Below are positions 1-8,432 of a stretch of DNA of 64,000 bases, in pieces. The stretch comes from an uncultured Oscillospiraceae bacterium (lineage in GTDB: Bacteria; Bacillota; Clostridia; Oscillospirales; Ruminococcaceae). How positions within the stretch are numbered: the stretch's first letter is position 1; every line of letters starts with the position of its first letter. The DNA lies in assembly GCA_910589145.1 (NCBI GenBank), contig CAJUSD010000011.1, forward strand, positions 1-64,000, read 5' to 3'. The position numbers were made by a program, and so were the translations under genes. The notes under the pieces are model-generated. The model did no database searches. It was not told the DNA's origin and worked only from the letters and a program-made list of their open reading frames with translations.

Positions 1-5
1 CACCT

Positions 6-52
6 TCTCCTTTGCCGGCCCCAAAAACCATGTTTTCCCTTGTCAAGCAAAG
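6..52 (+). repeat. 47-bp dispersed repeat, copy 1
   Basis: This stretch matches 23180-23226 in the same orientation at 43 of 47 positions, with four scattered substitutions and no gaps. The similarity stops abruptly on both sides. Both copies are non-coding. The role is unknown; it is distinct from the larger modular repeat found elsewhere in the window. Confidence 0.7.
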
Positions 53-186
53 GTAATAGAAAAAAATATCAATAAAAAACAATATTTTCCAAAACAAAAT
101 TTGGAAGCATTGTTTTTTCATCATAAGAGCTTTTCTAAACAATCTCATATTAAAAATGGTTTCATTTACCTTTTTTCTTTTTCCCC

Positions 187-214
187 TTGAATTCTTATAG
201 AACTGTGATAGAAT
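187..214 (+). promoter_or_regulatory. Candidate sigma-A promoter for the sugar ABC ATPase gene
   Basis: TTGAAT (187-192) and TAGAAT (209-214) are 16 bp apart, upstream of the ATPase gene at 452. It would give a leader of about 230 nt. Confidence 0.5.
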
Positions 215-451
215 AGAAAAGAATTTTTTACGGCGGTGAAAAGAGGAGGGGATTGTTTTTTAATAAAAAATCCGTCGTTTGCACAAAAATTAGTCATAAT
301 ACCTAAACAGTATTTTTAAAGTTTGGGTATTAATAGCCTTTCCATACAGGCTGTAATTTGGTATTATAGGTATAGAAAAAAGCACAGTCTCCAAGGGCTG
401 CTGAACCGCAGCGCTTTGTGGGATTGCAACAAATGCAGGAGGTAAACTTTT
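215..451 (+). other. Long non-coding leader upstream of the ATPase gene
   Basis: No gene is visible here. The stretch holds an 11-bp stem (AATACCTAAAC at 298-308 with GTTTGGGTATT at 321-331, one G-U pair) and ends in a clear ribosome binding site, AGGAGG at 437-442, before the ATG at 452. The stem could be regulatory, but no known riboswitch family was recognised. Confidence 0.4.
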
Positions 452-1564
452 ATGGCAAGTCTTTCCCTGAAAAATATCTACAAAAGATATACCGGCGGCG
501 TTACCGCAGTAACTGACTTTACCTTGGAAATTGCTGATAAGGAATTTATCATTTTGGTTGGGCCTTCCGGCTGCGGTAAGTCCACAACTCTTCGTATGAT
601 TGCCGGCTTGGAAGAGATTTCCGAAGGCGAACTGTACATAGGCGACCGTTTAGTAAACGATGTTGCTCCTAAGGATCGCGATATCGCGATGGTGTTCCAG
701 AACTACGCTCTGTATCCTCATATGACCGTTTTTGAGAACATGGCTTTCGGTTTGAAACTGAGAAAGACCCCAAAGGAAGAAATCAAAAAGCGCGTGGAAG
801 AGGCTGCCAGAATCCTCGATATTACCCACCTTCTTGATCGTAAGCCAAAGGCTTTGTCTGGTGGTCAGCGTCAGCGTGTTGCTCTGGGCCGTGCTATCGT
901 TCGTGAACCCCAGGTATTCCTGCTTGACGAACCGCTTTCTAACTTGGATGCTAAACTCCGTGCTCAGATGAGGACCGAGCTTTCCAAGCTCCATAAACGT
1001 CTTGGAACGACCTTTATCTACGTTACCCATGACCAGGTAGAAGCTATGACCATGGGCGACCGCATCGTTGTTATGAAGGACGGCTTCATTCAGCAGGTCG
1101 ATTCTCCTCAAAACCTTTATGAAAAACCCTGCAACATTTTCGTTGCCGGATTTATTGGATCTCCTCAAATGAACTTTATTGATGCCACTGTTGAAGTAAA
1201 GGGCGACAAGGTTCTCATTCACTTCGGCGAGTTTGAAATCGAAGTTCCTGAATCTAAGGTTCAGTCCTCTAAGATTAAGAACTATAATGGCAAGGCTGTT
1301 ACTCTGGGTATTCGTCCTGAGAGCCTTTATGACGACGAAATGCGTTTGTCTGCTGCTACTACTGGTATCATTGAATGTAAAGTTGATGTTACTGAAATGA
1401 TGGGTGCTGAGACTTACTTGTACCTGACCTGCGGCGGTTCTCCCATTACTGCCCGCGTTGATCCCCGCTCTACTGCCCGCGTTGGCGACGTTATTAAAAT
1501 GGCTATTGATATCAACAAGGTTCATGTATTTGATAAGGATACTGAAACTGTTATCTTTAACTAA
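452..1564 (+). CDS. msmK: Sugar ABC transporter ATP-binding protein (MsmK/UgpC/MalK family)
   Basis: The 370-residue protein is a complete carbohydrate-importer ATPase. It shows Walker A GPSGCGKST at residues 37-45, a Q-loop at FQNYALYPHM, the signature LSGGQRQR at 135-142, Walker B VFLLDEP at 155-161 and the switch histidine in VTHDQ near 193. A C-terminal OB-like regulatory domain of about 130 residues follows. Proteins of this family energise uptake of maltose, glycerol-3-phosphate or oligosaccharides at the inner face of the membrane. No permease or binding protein is adjacent and a terminator follows directly, so it is probably a stand-alone ATPase serving several sugar importers, as known for MsmK. 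The substrate cannot be read from the sequence. Confidence 0.93.
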   Translation: MASLSLKNIYKRYTGGVTAVTDFTLEIADKEFIILVGPSGCGKSTTLRMIAGLEEISEGELYIGDRLVNDVAPKDRDIAMVFQNYALYPHMTVFENMAFGLKLRKTPKEEIKKRVEEAARILDITHLLDRKPKALSGGQRQRVALGRAIVREPQVFLLDEPLSNLDAKLRAQMRTELSKLHKRLGTTFIYVTHDQVEAMTMGDRIVVMKDGFIQQVDSPQNLYEKPCNIFVAGFIGSPQMNFIDATVEVKGDKVLIHFGEFEIEVPESKVQSSKIKNYNGKAVTLGIRPESLYDDEMRLSAATTGIIECKVDVTEMMGAETYLYLTCGGSPITARVDPRSTARVGDVIKMAIDINKVHVFDKDTETVIFN

Positions 1565-1587
1565 TTATATTGAATCCTGGATTTTTG

Positions 1588-1616
1588 GCCGCCGGAGATT
1601 TCTCCGGCGGCTTTTT
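1588..1616 (+). terminator. Intrinsic terminator of the ABC ATPase gene
   Basis: A perfect 11-bp stem, GCCGCCGGAGA with TCTCCGGCGGC, is followed at once by TTTTT (1612-1616). It lies 23 bp after the stop codon. Confidence 0.92.
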
Positions 1617-1701
1617 GGGATTATTGGCATAAGTCTTTTTATTGTGGAGCGTCCCAATTCCCCGCCTTTCATTTTACGGGTTCCTGTTTTAAGGGTGATG
1701 C

Positions 1702-1833
1702 CTCAGCCGCCGCTGGTTGTTTGATGGCTGTTAGAGAAAGCTTTTAGTTTGTCAAGCCCTAGCGGGCTCAGTTCGGCAGAGCTGAATTGATGACCGGGAA
1801 TATTTGACCTGAAGCCGGCCAGGGAACTTTTTC
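1702..1833. repeat. Degenerate fragment of the modular intergenic repeat
   Basis: Three pieces resemble other intergenic repeats of the window. CTCAGC...AGAAAGCTTTTA (1702-1747) resembles 52284-52318. A wobble-paired hairpin AGTTCGGC/GCTGAATT near 1770-1788 resembles the AGTTCAGC/GCTGAACT hairpins. CCAGGGAACTTTTT near 1820-1833 equals one arm of the main repeat hairpin. The order suggests a decayed minus-strand copy. No gene is seen between 1617 and 2129. Confidence 0.45.
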
Positions 1834-2129
1834 ACCCATTGCAGGTAGTATCTTGTCTTAGGCTGTGCCCGCATATATGCCCTTCCATCAAAGGTTTATT
1901 ATTTATGTATTCATATATTTCCCGTCATATAAATCCAACTCATTCACAAATTACCAACAGATATTCTTGTAACCATCATGTTCCGTTCAAAAAAAATTCA
2001 CAACTTTTTGTAAAATATCATGTAGAATGGAATTAGCCTATGGTAAAGCTGTGGTCAGAGTACAATGAAGGACAAAAAGCAGAGGACAGAGGTTCTCCTT
2101 AGATTACAAAGAAAAAATATTCTAAGCAG

Positions 2130-2158
2130 TTGCAAAATGTCTGTATATTTTGTACAAT
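2130..2158 (+). promoter_or_regulatory. Sigma-A promoter of the PucR-type regulator gene
   Basis: TTGCAA (2130-2135) and TACAAT (2153-2158) are separated by exactly 17 bp. The -10 overlaps the first codons of the longest open frame, which argues that translation starts downstream at 2294. Confidence 0.7.
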
Positions 2159-2293
2159 GAAATAAGTGTAAAACTTTATTTCAGCAGTAGAACCAGGGGA
2201 GTACTTTGCAGGAAAAATCTTACTGGGAAAACCCATTCTGCAAGGGAACTAGACAGTATACCAAAATGTAAAGAAAGCAGAGGGGATAAAGTC

Positions 2294-3379
2294 ATGTCGA
2301 ACAGGTTATTTCAGGGAGTCATTCATCAAATGCGGGAAGCAATCGACCGTGTAATCGGAATTGTGGATGAATCTGCAACGATTATCTCATGCAGCGATTT
2401 AACCAAAATTGGTGAAAAAAGCGAATACTTGGCCTTGGACTTAAACGATGGCGGGGAAGCATTTGTGCGAGATGGATATACATATAAACCATTTGGTGCA
2501 CGCATGAAGCCTGAATATGCAGTATTTGTAGAAGGCACCGACGAAATGGCAGAGCGGTACTGCGCAGTTCTGGCGATTTCTTTGACAAGCATTAAGCAGT
2601 ATTATGACGAGAAATATGACCGCAATAACTTTATAAAAAATGTTATCCTTGACAATATCCTCCCCAGCGATATTTATATTAAATCCAGAGAACTGCACTT
2701 CAGTGGAGATGTCAGCCGGGTGGTATTTTTAATTCGGGTGGTGTCGTCAAATGATATTTCTGCGTTTGACGTTGTGCAGAATCTGTTTCCTGATAAGCAA
2801 AAGGATTTTATTTTCAGCATCAGCGAAAGTGATATTGTGCTGGTAAAGGAAATTAAGTCTGGCATTGAGTCAAAGGATTTGGAGAAGCTGGCGCGCTCTA
2901 TTGTGGATACGCTGGGCAGTGAGTTTTATACCCGCGTTGTGGTGGGAATCGGTACAGTGGTTGTTGGCGTTAAGGATTTGGCACGTTCCTTTAAAGAGGC
3001 ACAGGTCGCTTTGGAGGTAGGTAAGGTCTTTGATACTGAAAAATCTATTGTAGCCTATAACAACCTGGGAATCGCCCGCCTGATTTATCAGCTTCCTACT
3101 ACTTTGTGCGAGATGTTTTTGCAGGAAGTGTTTAAAAAAGGTTCGATTGAAAACCTGGATCATGAAACATTGTTTACGATTCAGAAATTCTTTGAAAATA
3201 ATCTGAACGTTTCGGAAACTTCCCGTAAATTGTTTGTCCACCGTAATACATTGGTATACCGCCTGGAAAAAATTAAAAAACTTACTGGGCTGGACCTGAG
3301 GGAATTCGACCATGCCATTATTTTTAAGGTGGCTTTGATGGTTAAGAGATACCTGACCGCCAATCCGGTGAAATTCTGA
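2294..3379 (+). CDS. PucR/CdaR-family transcriptional regulator
   Basis: I place the start at ATG 2294, behind GAGGGG, giving 361 residues; the open frame reaches back to 2150 but overlaps the promoter. The last 60 residues carry the PucR-type C-terminal helix-turn-helix, recognisable by NVSETSRKLFVHRNTLVYRL and LTGLDLREFD. The middle (about residues 145-260) resembles the GGDEF-like domain of the CdaR group, and the N-terminal 120 residues would be the sensor part. Family members regulate purine, sugar-diacid or amino-acid metabolism, but the inducer here is unknown. It stands 45 bp upstream of ftsE with no terminator between, so readthrough into the cell-division genes is possible. Confidence 0.85.
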   Translation: MSNRLFQGVIHQMREAIDRVIGIVDESATIISCSDLTKIGEKSEYLALDLNDGGEAFVRDGYTYKPFGARMKPEYAVFVEGTDEMAERYCAVLAISLTSIKQYYDEKYDRNNFIKNVILDNILPSDIYIKSRELHFSGDVSRVVFLIRVVSSNDISAFDVVQNLFPDKQKDFIFSISESDIVLVKEIKSGIESKDLEKLARSIVDTLGSEFYTRVVVGIGTVVVGVKDLARSFKEAQVALEVGKVFDTEKSIVAYNNLGIARLIYQLPTTLCEMFLQEVFKKGSIENLDHETLFTIQKFFENNLNVSETSRKLFVHRNTLVYRLEKIKKLTGLDLREFDHAIIFKVALMVKRYLTANPVKF

Positions 3380-3424
3380 CGGCCTTACAGGGAAAAGAAG
3401 GCTGTGCCTAGAGGCGGTGTATAA

Positions 3425-4114
3425 GTGATTGAGTTTAACAATGTAAGCAAACGCTATGAAAACGGTACAAAAGCCCTGGAAAATGTAAGCCTGAATATTG
3501 ACCGGGGCGAGTTCGTTTTTATAGTGGGTTCTTCCGGTGCGGGAAAAAGCACCCTGATTAAGCTGATGCTGAGGGAAGAAAAACCTACGTCTGGGATTGT
3601 ACATGTCAATGGTTTTAATTTGAATAAGATTAAACGCAGGCAGATTCCCAAGTTCCGCCGTACATTAGGGGTGGTGTTTCAGGACTTTCGTCTGATCCCC
3701 TATATGACGGCTTATGACAATGTGGCCTTTGCCCTGCGGGTGACAAACGTCTCCCTGCGGGATATCCGCCGCAGAGTCCCTTATGTTCTGGGATTGGTGG
3801 GCCTGGCATCCAAGGCGCGAATTGTACCGGAGAAACTCTCTGGCGGTGAACAGCAGAGGGTTGCCCTGGCCCGTGCACTCGTAAATAACCCAGACCTTAT
3901 TATTGCTGACGAACCTACTGGAAATATTGACCCGGAACTTTCCTTTGAGATTGTGGAACTTCTCCACGAAATTAATAAAATGGGGACAACCATTGTTATG
4001 GTAACGCATGAACATGAATTGGTATCCCATTTTAACCATCGTGTAATTACAATTGAAAATGGTACCGTCGTTTCCGATACGCCGGAGTATCAGGAGGAGG
4101 CGGGGTATTTATGA
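3425..4114 (+). CDS. ftsE: Cell division ATP-binding protein FtsE
   Basis: This 229-residue ABC ATPase (GTG start, GAGG upstream) has Walker A GSSGAGKS at 35-42, a Q-loop at VVFQD, signature LSGGEQQR at 138-145 and Walker B LIIADE at 158-163. FtsE pairs with the membrane protein FtsX; ATP hydrolysis drives a conformational change that activates a peptidoglycan hydrolase outside the cell. The next gene is ftsX, overlapping by 4 bp (ATGA), so the two are translationally coupled. Length and order match the Firmicute ftsEX operon. Confidence 0.95.
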   Translation: MIEFNNVSKRYENGTKALENVSLNIDRGEFVFIVGSSGAGKSTLIKLMLREEKPTSGIVHVNGFNLNKIKRRQIPKFRRTLGVVFQDFRLIPYMTAYDNVAFALRVTNVSLRDIRRRVPYVLGLVGLASKARIVPEKLSGGEQQRVALARALVNNPDLIIADEPTGNIDPELSFEIVELLHEINKMGTTIVMVTHEHELVSHFNHRVITIENGTVVSDTPEYQEEAGYL

Positions 4115-5019
4115 GGACAAGCAGTTTCGGCTATCTGGTAAAGGAAGGCGCCCGCAGCCTATGGGTCAACCGTTTGATGTCCACAGCTGCTGTCGGCGTG
4201 CTGGCAGCCTGCCTGATTTTAGTGGGCGCGGCGGGGTTATTTGCGGCTAACGTCAGCAGCATTGTAAGTTATTTTGAAGATGAAAATGAGATTGTTGTCT
4301 TTTTGGAAGATGGGATTGACCAGAAGGGCGTAGATGACGCCAGCCTGAAAATCCGTATGATGGATAATATATCTGAAGCCTCATTTGTTTCCAATGAGCA
4401 GGCGCTTCAGGAACAGATGGATAAATATGGGGAATATGCGTGGCTTTTGGAAGAATACCAAGGGGAAGAAAATATGCTCCCCCATGCTTTCCGCGTAAAA
4501 GTTAAGGACTTGGTTAAACTGGAGGAAACTGCTGAAGCGCTCCTTGATATGTCCGAAGTGCAGGAGGTCCGCGTCCCAACAGAGGTTGCTCATACTCTTT
4601 TAGGGATCCGCAGTATTGTAAGCTGGTGCGGGTTTATCATTGTCCTTATTTTGCTGACAGTATCTTTAATCATTATCGCCAACACGATCAAAATTACAGT
4701 CTTTAACCGCCGCAAGGAAATCAGCATTATGAAGTATGTAGGAGCTACAGATTCCTTTATCAAGCTCCCCTTTGTGGTAGAAGGGCTTTTGCTGGGCCTG
4801 CTCTCTGCCCTGCTCGCTTATATGGTGGTATGGGGCGGATATGTTTATGTTATGGAGTGGGCTGGCACTGTAGATTCTGCCTGGCTTCAGGAATTATACC
4901 AATATTTTATCCCCTTTGAACAGGTGTTTAAAGAAGTGCTGATTAGCTTTTGCGCCATTGGCGTGGGAGTTGGTTCCTTTGGCAGCATGGTGTTTGTAGG
5001 AAAGTATTTGAAGGTGTGA
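4111..5019 (+). CDS. ftsX: Cell division permease-like protein FtsX
   Basis: The 302-residue protein has the FtsX layout: a short cytoplasmic N-terminus, a first membrane helix near residues 23-48, an extracellular domain of about 120 residues, and three more membrane helices near 170-195, 222-250 and 272-295. It transmits the FtsE ATPase cycle to a secreted hydrolase through its extracellular loop. It overlaps ftsE by 4 bp. The secreted M23 coiled-coil protein 94 bp downstream is the obvious partner, as PcsB and EnvC are in other bacteria. Confidence 0.94.
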   Translation: MRTSSFGYLVKEGARSLWVNRLMSTAAVGVLAACLILVGAAGLFAANVSSIVSYFEDENEIVVFLEDGIDQKGVDDASLKIRMMDNISEASFVSNEQALQEQMDKYGEYAWLLEEYQGEENMLPHAFRVKVKDLVKLEETAEALLDMSEVQEVRVPTEVAHTLLGIRSIVSWCGFIIVLILLTVSLIIIANTIKITVFNRRKEISIMKYVGATDSFIKLPFVVEGLLLGLLSALLAYMVVWGGYVYVMEWAGTVDSAWLQELYQYFIPFEQVFKEVLISFCAIGVGVGSFGSMVFVGKYLKV

Positions 5020-5032
5020 GGATGAGCAGCAA

Positions 5033-5083
5033 CCGGACAAGTCCGGCTTTATAGGAGAGCTGACGGCCGCCGCCGTCGGCTCT
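5033..5083 (+). other. Intercistronic hairpins between ftsX and the M23 gene
   Basis: A small CCGGAC/GTCCGG hairpin (5033-5046) is followed by a 12-bp stem, AGAGCTGACGGC with GCCGTCGGCTCT (one G-U pair, 5056-5083). No T-run follows, so termination is unlikely; mRNA processing or stability is a better guess. Confidence 0.5.
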
Positions 5084-5112
5084 TGTACTTCAAATAGGGG
5101 AGCGTGTTTTAG

Positions 5113-6429
5113 TTGCATCAAACGGAAAAGAAAAAGCTTTGGAGAAGGCTTACAGCATTGCTGTGCGCTGGCGGGCTTGTTTTGGGAGGGGCTCCCTCCA
5201 GTCCGGTGCTTGCAGATGACCTTGATATGGATGAAGCTAAGGATCAGATCGCCAGTTTAAATCAGACATACGACCAATTGGAAAAACAAAAAAAGGAACT
5301 TGCCAATAAGATTTACGGTGTGCAGTCAGAAAAGAAACGGCAGAGTGAAGAAAAAAACGAGCTGGAACAGCAAATCAGCTTAACCTCTCAGCAGATTGAG
5401 GTCCTTACGGAAAAAATATCTTATCTGGACGGCCAGATCCAACAGCAGGAAGAGGCCATTGAACAGAACAATGAAGATATTGCAGCTAAGGAAATTGAAA
5501 TTGAGGAAAAACAACTGGAAATTGAACACAATGAGGAACTATTAAAACAGAGGATCCGACGCAGCTATATGGCAGGGGATCCAACAACTTTAGAGGTTCT
5601 TTTGGGGTCAGACAGCTTTTACAGCATGTTGTCCAGCACAACAATGGTTACAAGGATGGTAAACCGGGATAAGGATTTTCTGGCAGAACTGGCGGAACAA
5701 AAACTGAGTTTACAGGACGACCATACTTATTTGGAAAATCTGCGGGAAGAAAATGAACGGATAAAGGAATCCTTTGAGGAGAATAAAGCCGAAAATGAAG
5801 AAGCCCGCAGCCTGCAAAGTGAAAAGGCGGAAAGCCTGGAAGAAGATGTGGCAAAAATCCGCAGCTCTATCCAAACCCTTGAGGATACGGAAAGGGAGTA
5901 TTACGCCAACCAAGCAAAGATACAAAAGGAGATGCAGGAGGCCCAGGCTGAAGTAACAAAAATTTATGCAATGCTGGAGGAAATGCGTAAACAGAATCAG
6001 AGTGGAAATGATGAGTACACCGGTGGCCAATTTGGCTGGCCATTGCCGGGATACAGCATGCTTACGAGTTATTATGGGTGGAGATTTAATAACTCGGACT
6101 TCCACACTGGGCTTGATATATCAGGCAGCCAGTGTTATGGGAAAACCGTCGTGGCTGCCAATCCGGGAACAGTTGCCTTTGTCAATACAGCTTATAAAGC
6201 AGGTGTAGGGTATGGAATTTATCTGATTATAGACCATGGCGGCGGTTATTCAACTTTATATGCCCATTTAAGTGCAATTGATGTAAATGTTGGGGATGTA
6301 GTGGCAAGGGGTACGCCTATTGCTAAGGTGGGCGCTACTGGTTGGGCTACTGGGCCGCATCTGCATTTTGAAGTCAGAATTGACGGCAAAACCCAGAATC
6401 CCCTAAGCTACCTTGGCTCCCCATCTTAA
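5113..6429 (+). CDS. Secreted coiled-coil M23 peptidoglycan endopeptidase (FtsEX partner)
   Basis: The start is TTG 5113, preceded by AGGGGAG. The 438-residue product begins with a signal peptide (basic KKKLWRR, hydrophobic core, likely cleavage near residue 34). A long heptad-rich coiled coil covers about residues 38-290, and a LytM/M23 domain follows at about 315-432. The metal motifs HTGLD (HxxxD) and HLHFE (HxH) are intact, so it should be an active zinc endopeptidase, unlike the degenerate EnvC. Coiled coil plus hydrolase is the architecture of hydrolases recruited by FtsX. Its position after ftsEX supports a role in septal or elongation-linked wall cleavage. Confidence 0.92.
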   Translation: MHQTEKKKLWRRLTALLCAGGLVLGGAPSSPVLADDLDMDEAKDQIASLNQTYDQLEKQKKELANKIYGVQSEKKRQSEEKNELEQQISLTSQQIEVLTEKISYLDGQIQQQEEAIEQNNEDIAAKEIEIEEKQLEIEHNEELLKQRIRRSYMAGDPTTLEVLLGSDSFYSMLSSTTMVTRMVNRDKDFLAELAEQKLSLQDDHTYLENLREENERIKESFEENKAENEEARSLQSEKAESLEEDVAKIRSSIQTLEDTEREYYANQAKIQKEMQEAQAEVTKIYAMLEEMRKQNQSGNDEYTGGQFGWPLPGYSMLTSYYGWRFNNSDFHTGLDISGSQCYGKTVVAANPGTVAFVNTAYKAGVGYGIYLIIDHGGGYSTLYAHLSAIDVNVGDVVARGTPIAKVGATGWATGPHLHFEVRIDGKTQNPLSYLGSPS

Positions 6430-6467
6430 TAAGTTGGAAAAGTAAACATGCAGGGAATAACCTAAGA

Positions 6468-6706
6468 CGAGTACAACCTAAAGCAGATTAAAAAGGTTTG
6501 AAGGTCCAGGGAGATGTGCAGCAAAACGCTGTCCTCTTAAAAAGTTCCCTGGCCGCCGGTTCAGCTTTGCTGAACGTAGCTTTGCTGAACCGGACCTGCA
6601 AGGCGCGAAATCCCCACACACGAAAAAGACAGAAACGCATTCCTAAAAAAGGAAAGATAGAAGAAAAAAGCCCGTTTACAAAAGCAAACTACCTCCGTGG
6701 GAGCAC
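6468..6706 (+). repeat. Modular intergenic repeat, copy A (left arm disrupted)
   Basis: The copy runs in the same order as the others: GAGTACAACC and AAGCAGATTAAAAAGG lead, then CCAGGG...GTTCCCTGG, a large GGTTCAGC/GCTGAACC hairpin, GGCGCGAAATCCCC, and GCCCGTTTAC...GCAAA. The left arm of the first hairpin is replaced by about 25 unrelated bases and the last hairpin has one mispair, so this copy looks decayed. It sits between the M23 and S41 genes, inside a likely operon, and fills most of the open-frame extension upstream of 6804. Confidence 0.8.
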
Positions 6707-6803
6707 CAAGCCCAGCTTTTGGGGCTATCGTCAAACCCGTATTTGTAAAGGAATCACCTGGAATCTCTGCCTGAATGAGAAAGGATCGGATTGGAACAAG
6801 GAT

Positions 6804-8081
6804 ATGAATAAAAAGGTTTCACTTGGAACGGCTATTACATTAATGGCCATCGCCGCAGCTTTAGCGGTAGCAATTACAATGGTATACTCTATCCGTACTT
6901 TTAACGATAAGCTCTATAATATCAAAGAACGGGAGGCAACATATGAAAAGCTTTCCCAGATTGACAAGATTGTCCGTTCAGAATACTATGGAAATATAGA
7001 TGAAAAATACTTGATGGATAGCATAGCCAGAGGATATATCCAGGGAATCAGCGACCGCTATGCCCTATATCTGACTGCCGACCAGTATCAGCAGCAGTTG
7101 GAAAATGTAGAGGGGAAAAAGGTGGGGATAGGGGTCGATACAGTCTGTGATACCAGCGGCTATATGCTTGTAACAGAAGTATACCCTGAATCCGCGGCGG
7201 AAATAGCCGGCATTTCTGTTGGGGATTTGATTTTACAGGTAGGGGACTTGGAGGTTACTGCCCAAACCTATGCAGAAGCAGAGGAAGCTCTGGAAGGAGA
7301 AGCTGGAACGAAAATTACCATAACACTCCGGCAGGGCAGTGAAGACCAGGATCCTATCGAATTGACCCGCCGAAAAATTGAAATTCCATCTGTTTATATG
7401 GAGATTGTGGACAATATCGCATATATTCAGATTACCGAATTTGCGGATGCTACCGCCAACCAGTTTTCAAGGGCCATTGAAAATGCGTTCCGTGGAAATG
7501 TGGAAGGACTGATTTTCGATGTAAGGGGAAATCCAGGGGGAACCATAGATTCTGTTTCCCAAGTATTGGATCGGCTGCTCCCGGCAGGGGATATTGTTTC
7601 AGCTACCTATAAAAACGGGGAGACAAAGGTTCTTGCAACATCTGACGAACGCGAAGTTGATCTGCCTATGGTGGTAGTAGTAAATGAAAAAACAGCAAGC
7701 GCAGCAGAATTGTTTGCCCAGTCCCTTTGGGATTATAAAAAAGGACAGGTAGTGGGAGTAACTACTTATGGCAAAGGGCTGATGCAGACAATATACCGCT
7801 TGGATGACGGCTCAGCGTTGGATATTACAGTGGCAAAGTACAATCCCCCAAAAAGCCCTAACTTTGATGGGATTGGCGTAGTGCCGGACTATGAGGTCAA
7901 GCTGACCTCAGACCAGATGCAGCTTCTTGCGGAGGGGAACCTGGACAGGGAATCTGACCCGCAGATGAGGAAAGCAAAGGAACTGATTAATTCTGCAATT
8001 CTGGTTAAAAATGGCGGGAATACCAACAAGCAGGAAACACAAGAGGACAGCTCAAGCCAGGAGAGCAGCGCGGCAAGCTAA
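6804..8081 (+). CDS. Carboxyl-terminal processing protease (S41 family, PDZ domain)
   Basis: I start at ATG 6804 (425 residues); the longer frame to 6498 is repeat DNA. A signal anchor spans residues 7-29. A tail-specific-protease N-domain, a PDZ domain (about 100-180) and the S41 catalytic core follow. The catalytic pair is visible as Ser299 in TASAAE and Lys324 in YGKG, with FDVRGNPGG at 238-246 forming the oxyanion region. CtpA-type enzymes trim extracytoplasmic proteins; next to ftsEX and an M23 hydrolase it may control levels of wall hydrolases. The C-terminal 25 residues are Ser/Gln/Glu rich and probably disordered. Confidence 0.92.
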   Translation: MNKKVSLGTAITLMAIAAALAVAITMVYSIRTFNDKLYNIKEREATYEKLSQIDKIVRSEYYGNIDEKYLMDSIARGYIQGISDRYALYLTADQYQQQLENVEGKKVGIGVDTVCDTSGYMLVTEVYPESAAEIAGISVGDLILQVGDLEVTAQTYAEAEEALEGEAGTKITITLRQGSEDQDPIELTRRKIEIPSVYMEIVDNIAYIQITEFADATANQFSRAIENAFRGNVEGLIFDVRGNPGGTIDSVSQVLDRLLPAGDIVSATYKNGETKVLATSDEREVDLPMVVVVNEKTASAAELFAQSLWDYKKGQVVGVTTYGKGLMQTIYRLDDGSALDITVAKYNPPKSPNFDGIGVVPDYEVKLTSDQMQLLAEGNLDRESDPQMRKAKELINSAILVKNGGNTNKQETQEDSSSQESSAAS

Positions 8082-8144
8082 ACTAAAAGAAAATATTTTA
8101 CAGTTTTTTCCAAAGAATAATCATAATTCTGCCCTGCCAAGGGC

Positions 8145-8173
8145 TTGACAGTTTTCCAGAGATTGTCTATAAT
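8145..8173 (+). promoter_or_regulatory. Consensus sigma-A promoter reading into greA
   Basis: TTGACA (8145-8150), 17 bp, TATAAT (8168-8173) matches the consensus at all 12 positions. Transcription would begin near 8180, giving greA a leader of about 250 nt that contains the hairpin at 8202-8234. Confidence 0.85.
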
Positions 8174-8201
8174 GACACTTATAAAATTACGACAAACAGC
8201 A

Positions 8202-8234
8202 TAGGATATTGCCGTAACCCACGGCAATATCCTA
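8202..8234. other. Perfect 14-bp inverted repeat in the greA leader
   Basis: TAGGATATTGCCGT (8202-8215) pairs fully with ACGGCAATATCCTA (8221-8234) around a 5-nt loop. Neither side is followed by a real T-run. It lies about 20 nt into the predicted greA transcript and 7 bp beyond the stop of the minus-strand remnant at 8241. Confidence 0.75.
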
Positions 8235-8240
8235 AACTTT

Positions 8241-8411
8241 CTATAGGAATCTGTTTAATCTCTCTGCACTTGCCTGCATCTTTTCCTCATATGGCGCCAA
8301 AATTTCTTGACAGGCGGCAGCCTGGCTGCGAAGTGTTGGAACAATCTGGGAAAGGATCTGGCTGCGCAGTCCGCATATGTCCAGAATTGAAACAGGTTCT
8401 AAGAAATTAGT
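8241..8411 (-). pseudogene. Possible C-terminal remnant of an unrecognised minus-strand gene
   Basis: Reading the minus strand from the stop at 8412-8414 to the stop at 8241-8243 gives 56 sense codons without ATG or GTG. The translation looks protein-like and helical, ending QASAERLNRFL. No ribosome binding site is present and the upstream end runs into the greA ribosome binding site. It may be the tail of a gene truncated when greA or ctpA arrived. I do not recognise the family, and chance is a real alternative. Confidence 0.35.
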
Positions 8412-8432
8412 TCAACAAGGAGGAAATCATCA

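Noticed and set aside
650..1525. 291-codon minus-strand frame inside the sugar ABC ATPase gene
   Set aside because: It is fully antisense to a clear ABC ATPase and shows no protein family features.
1839..2036. 65-codon frame between the ABC ATPase and the regulator
   Set aside because: No ribosome binding site and no recognisable protein features; the composition is that of A/T-rich intergenic DNA.
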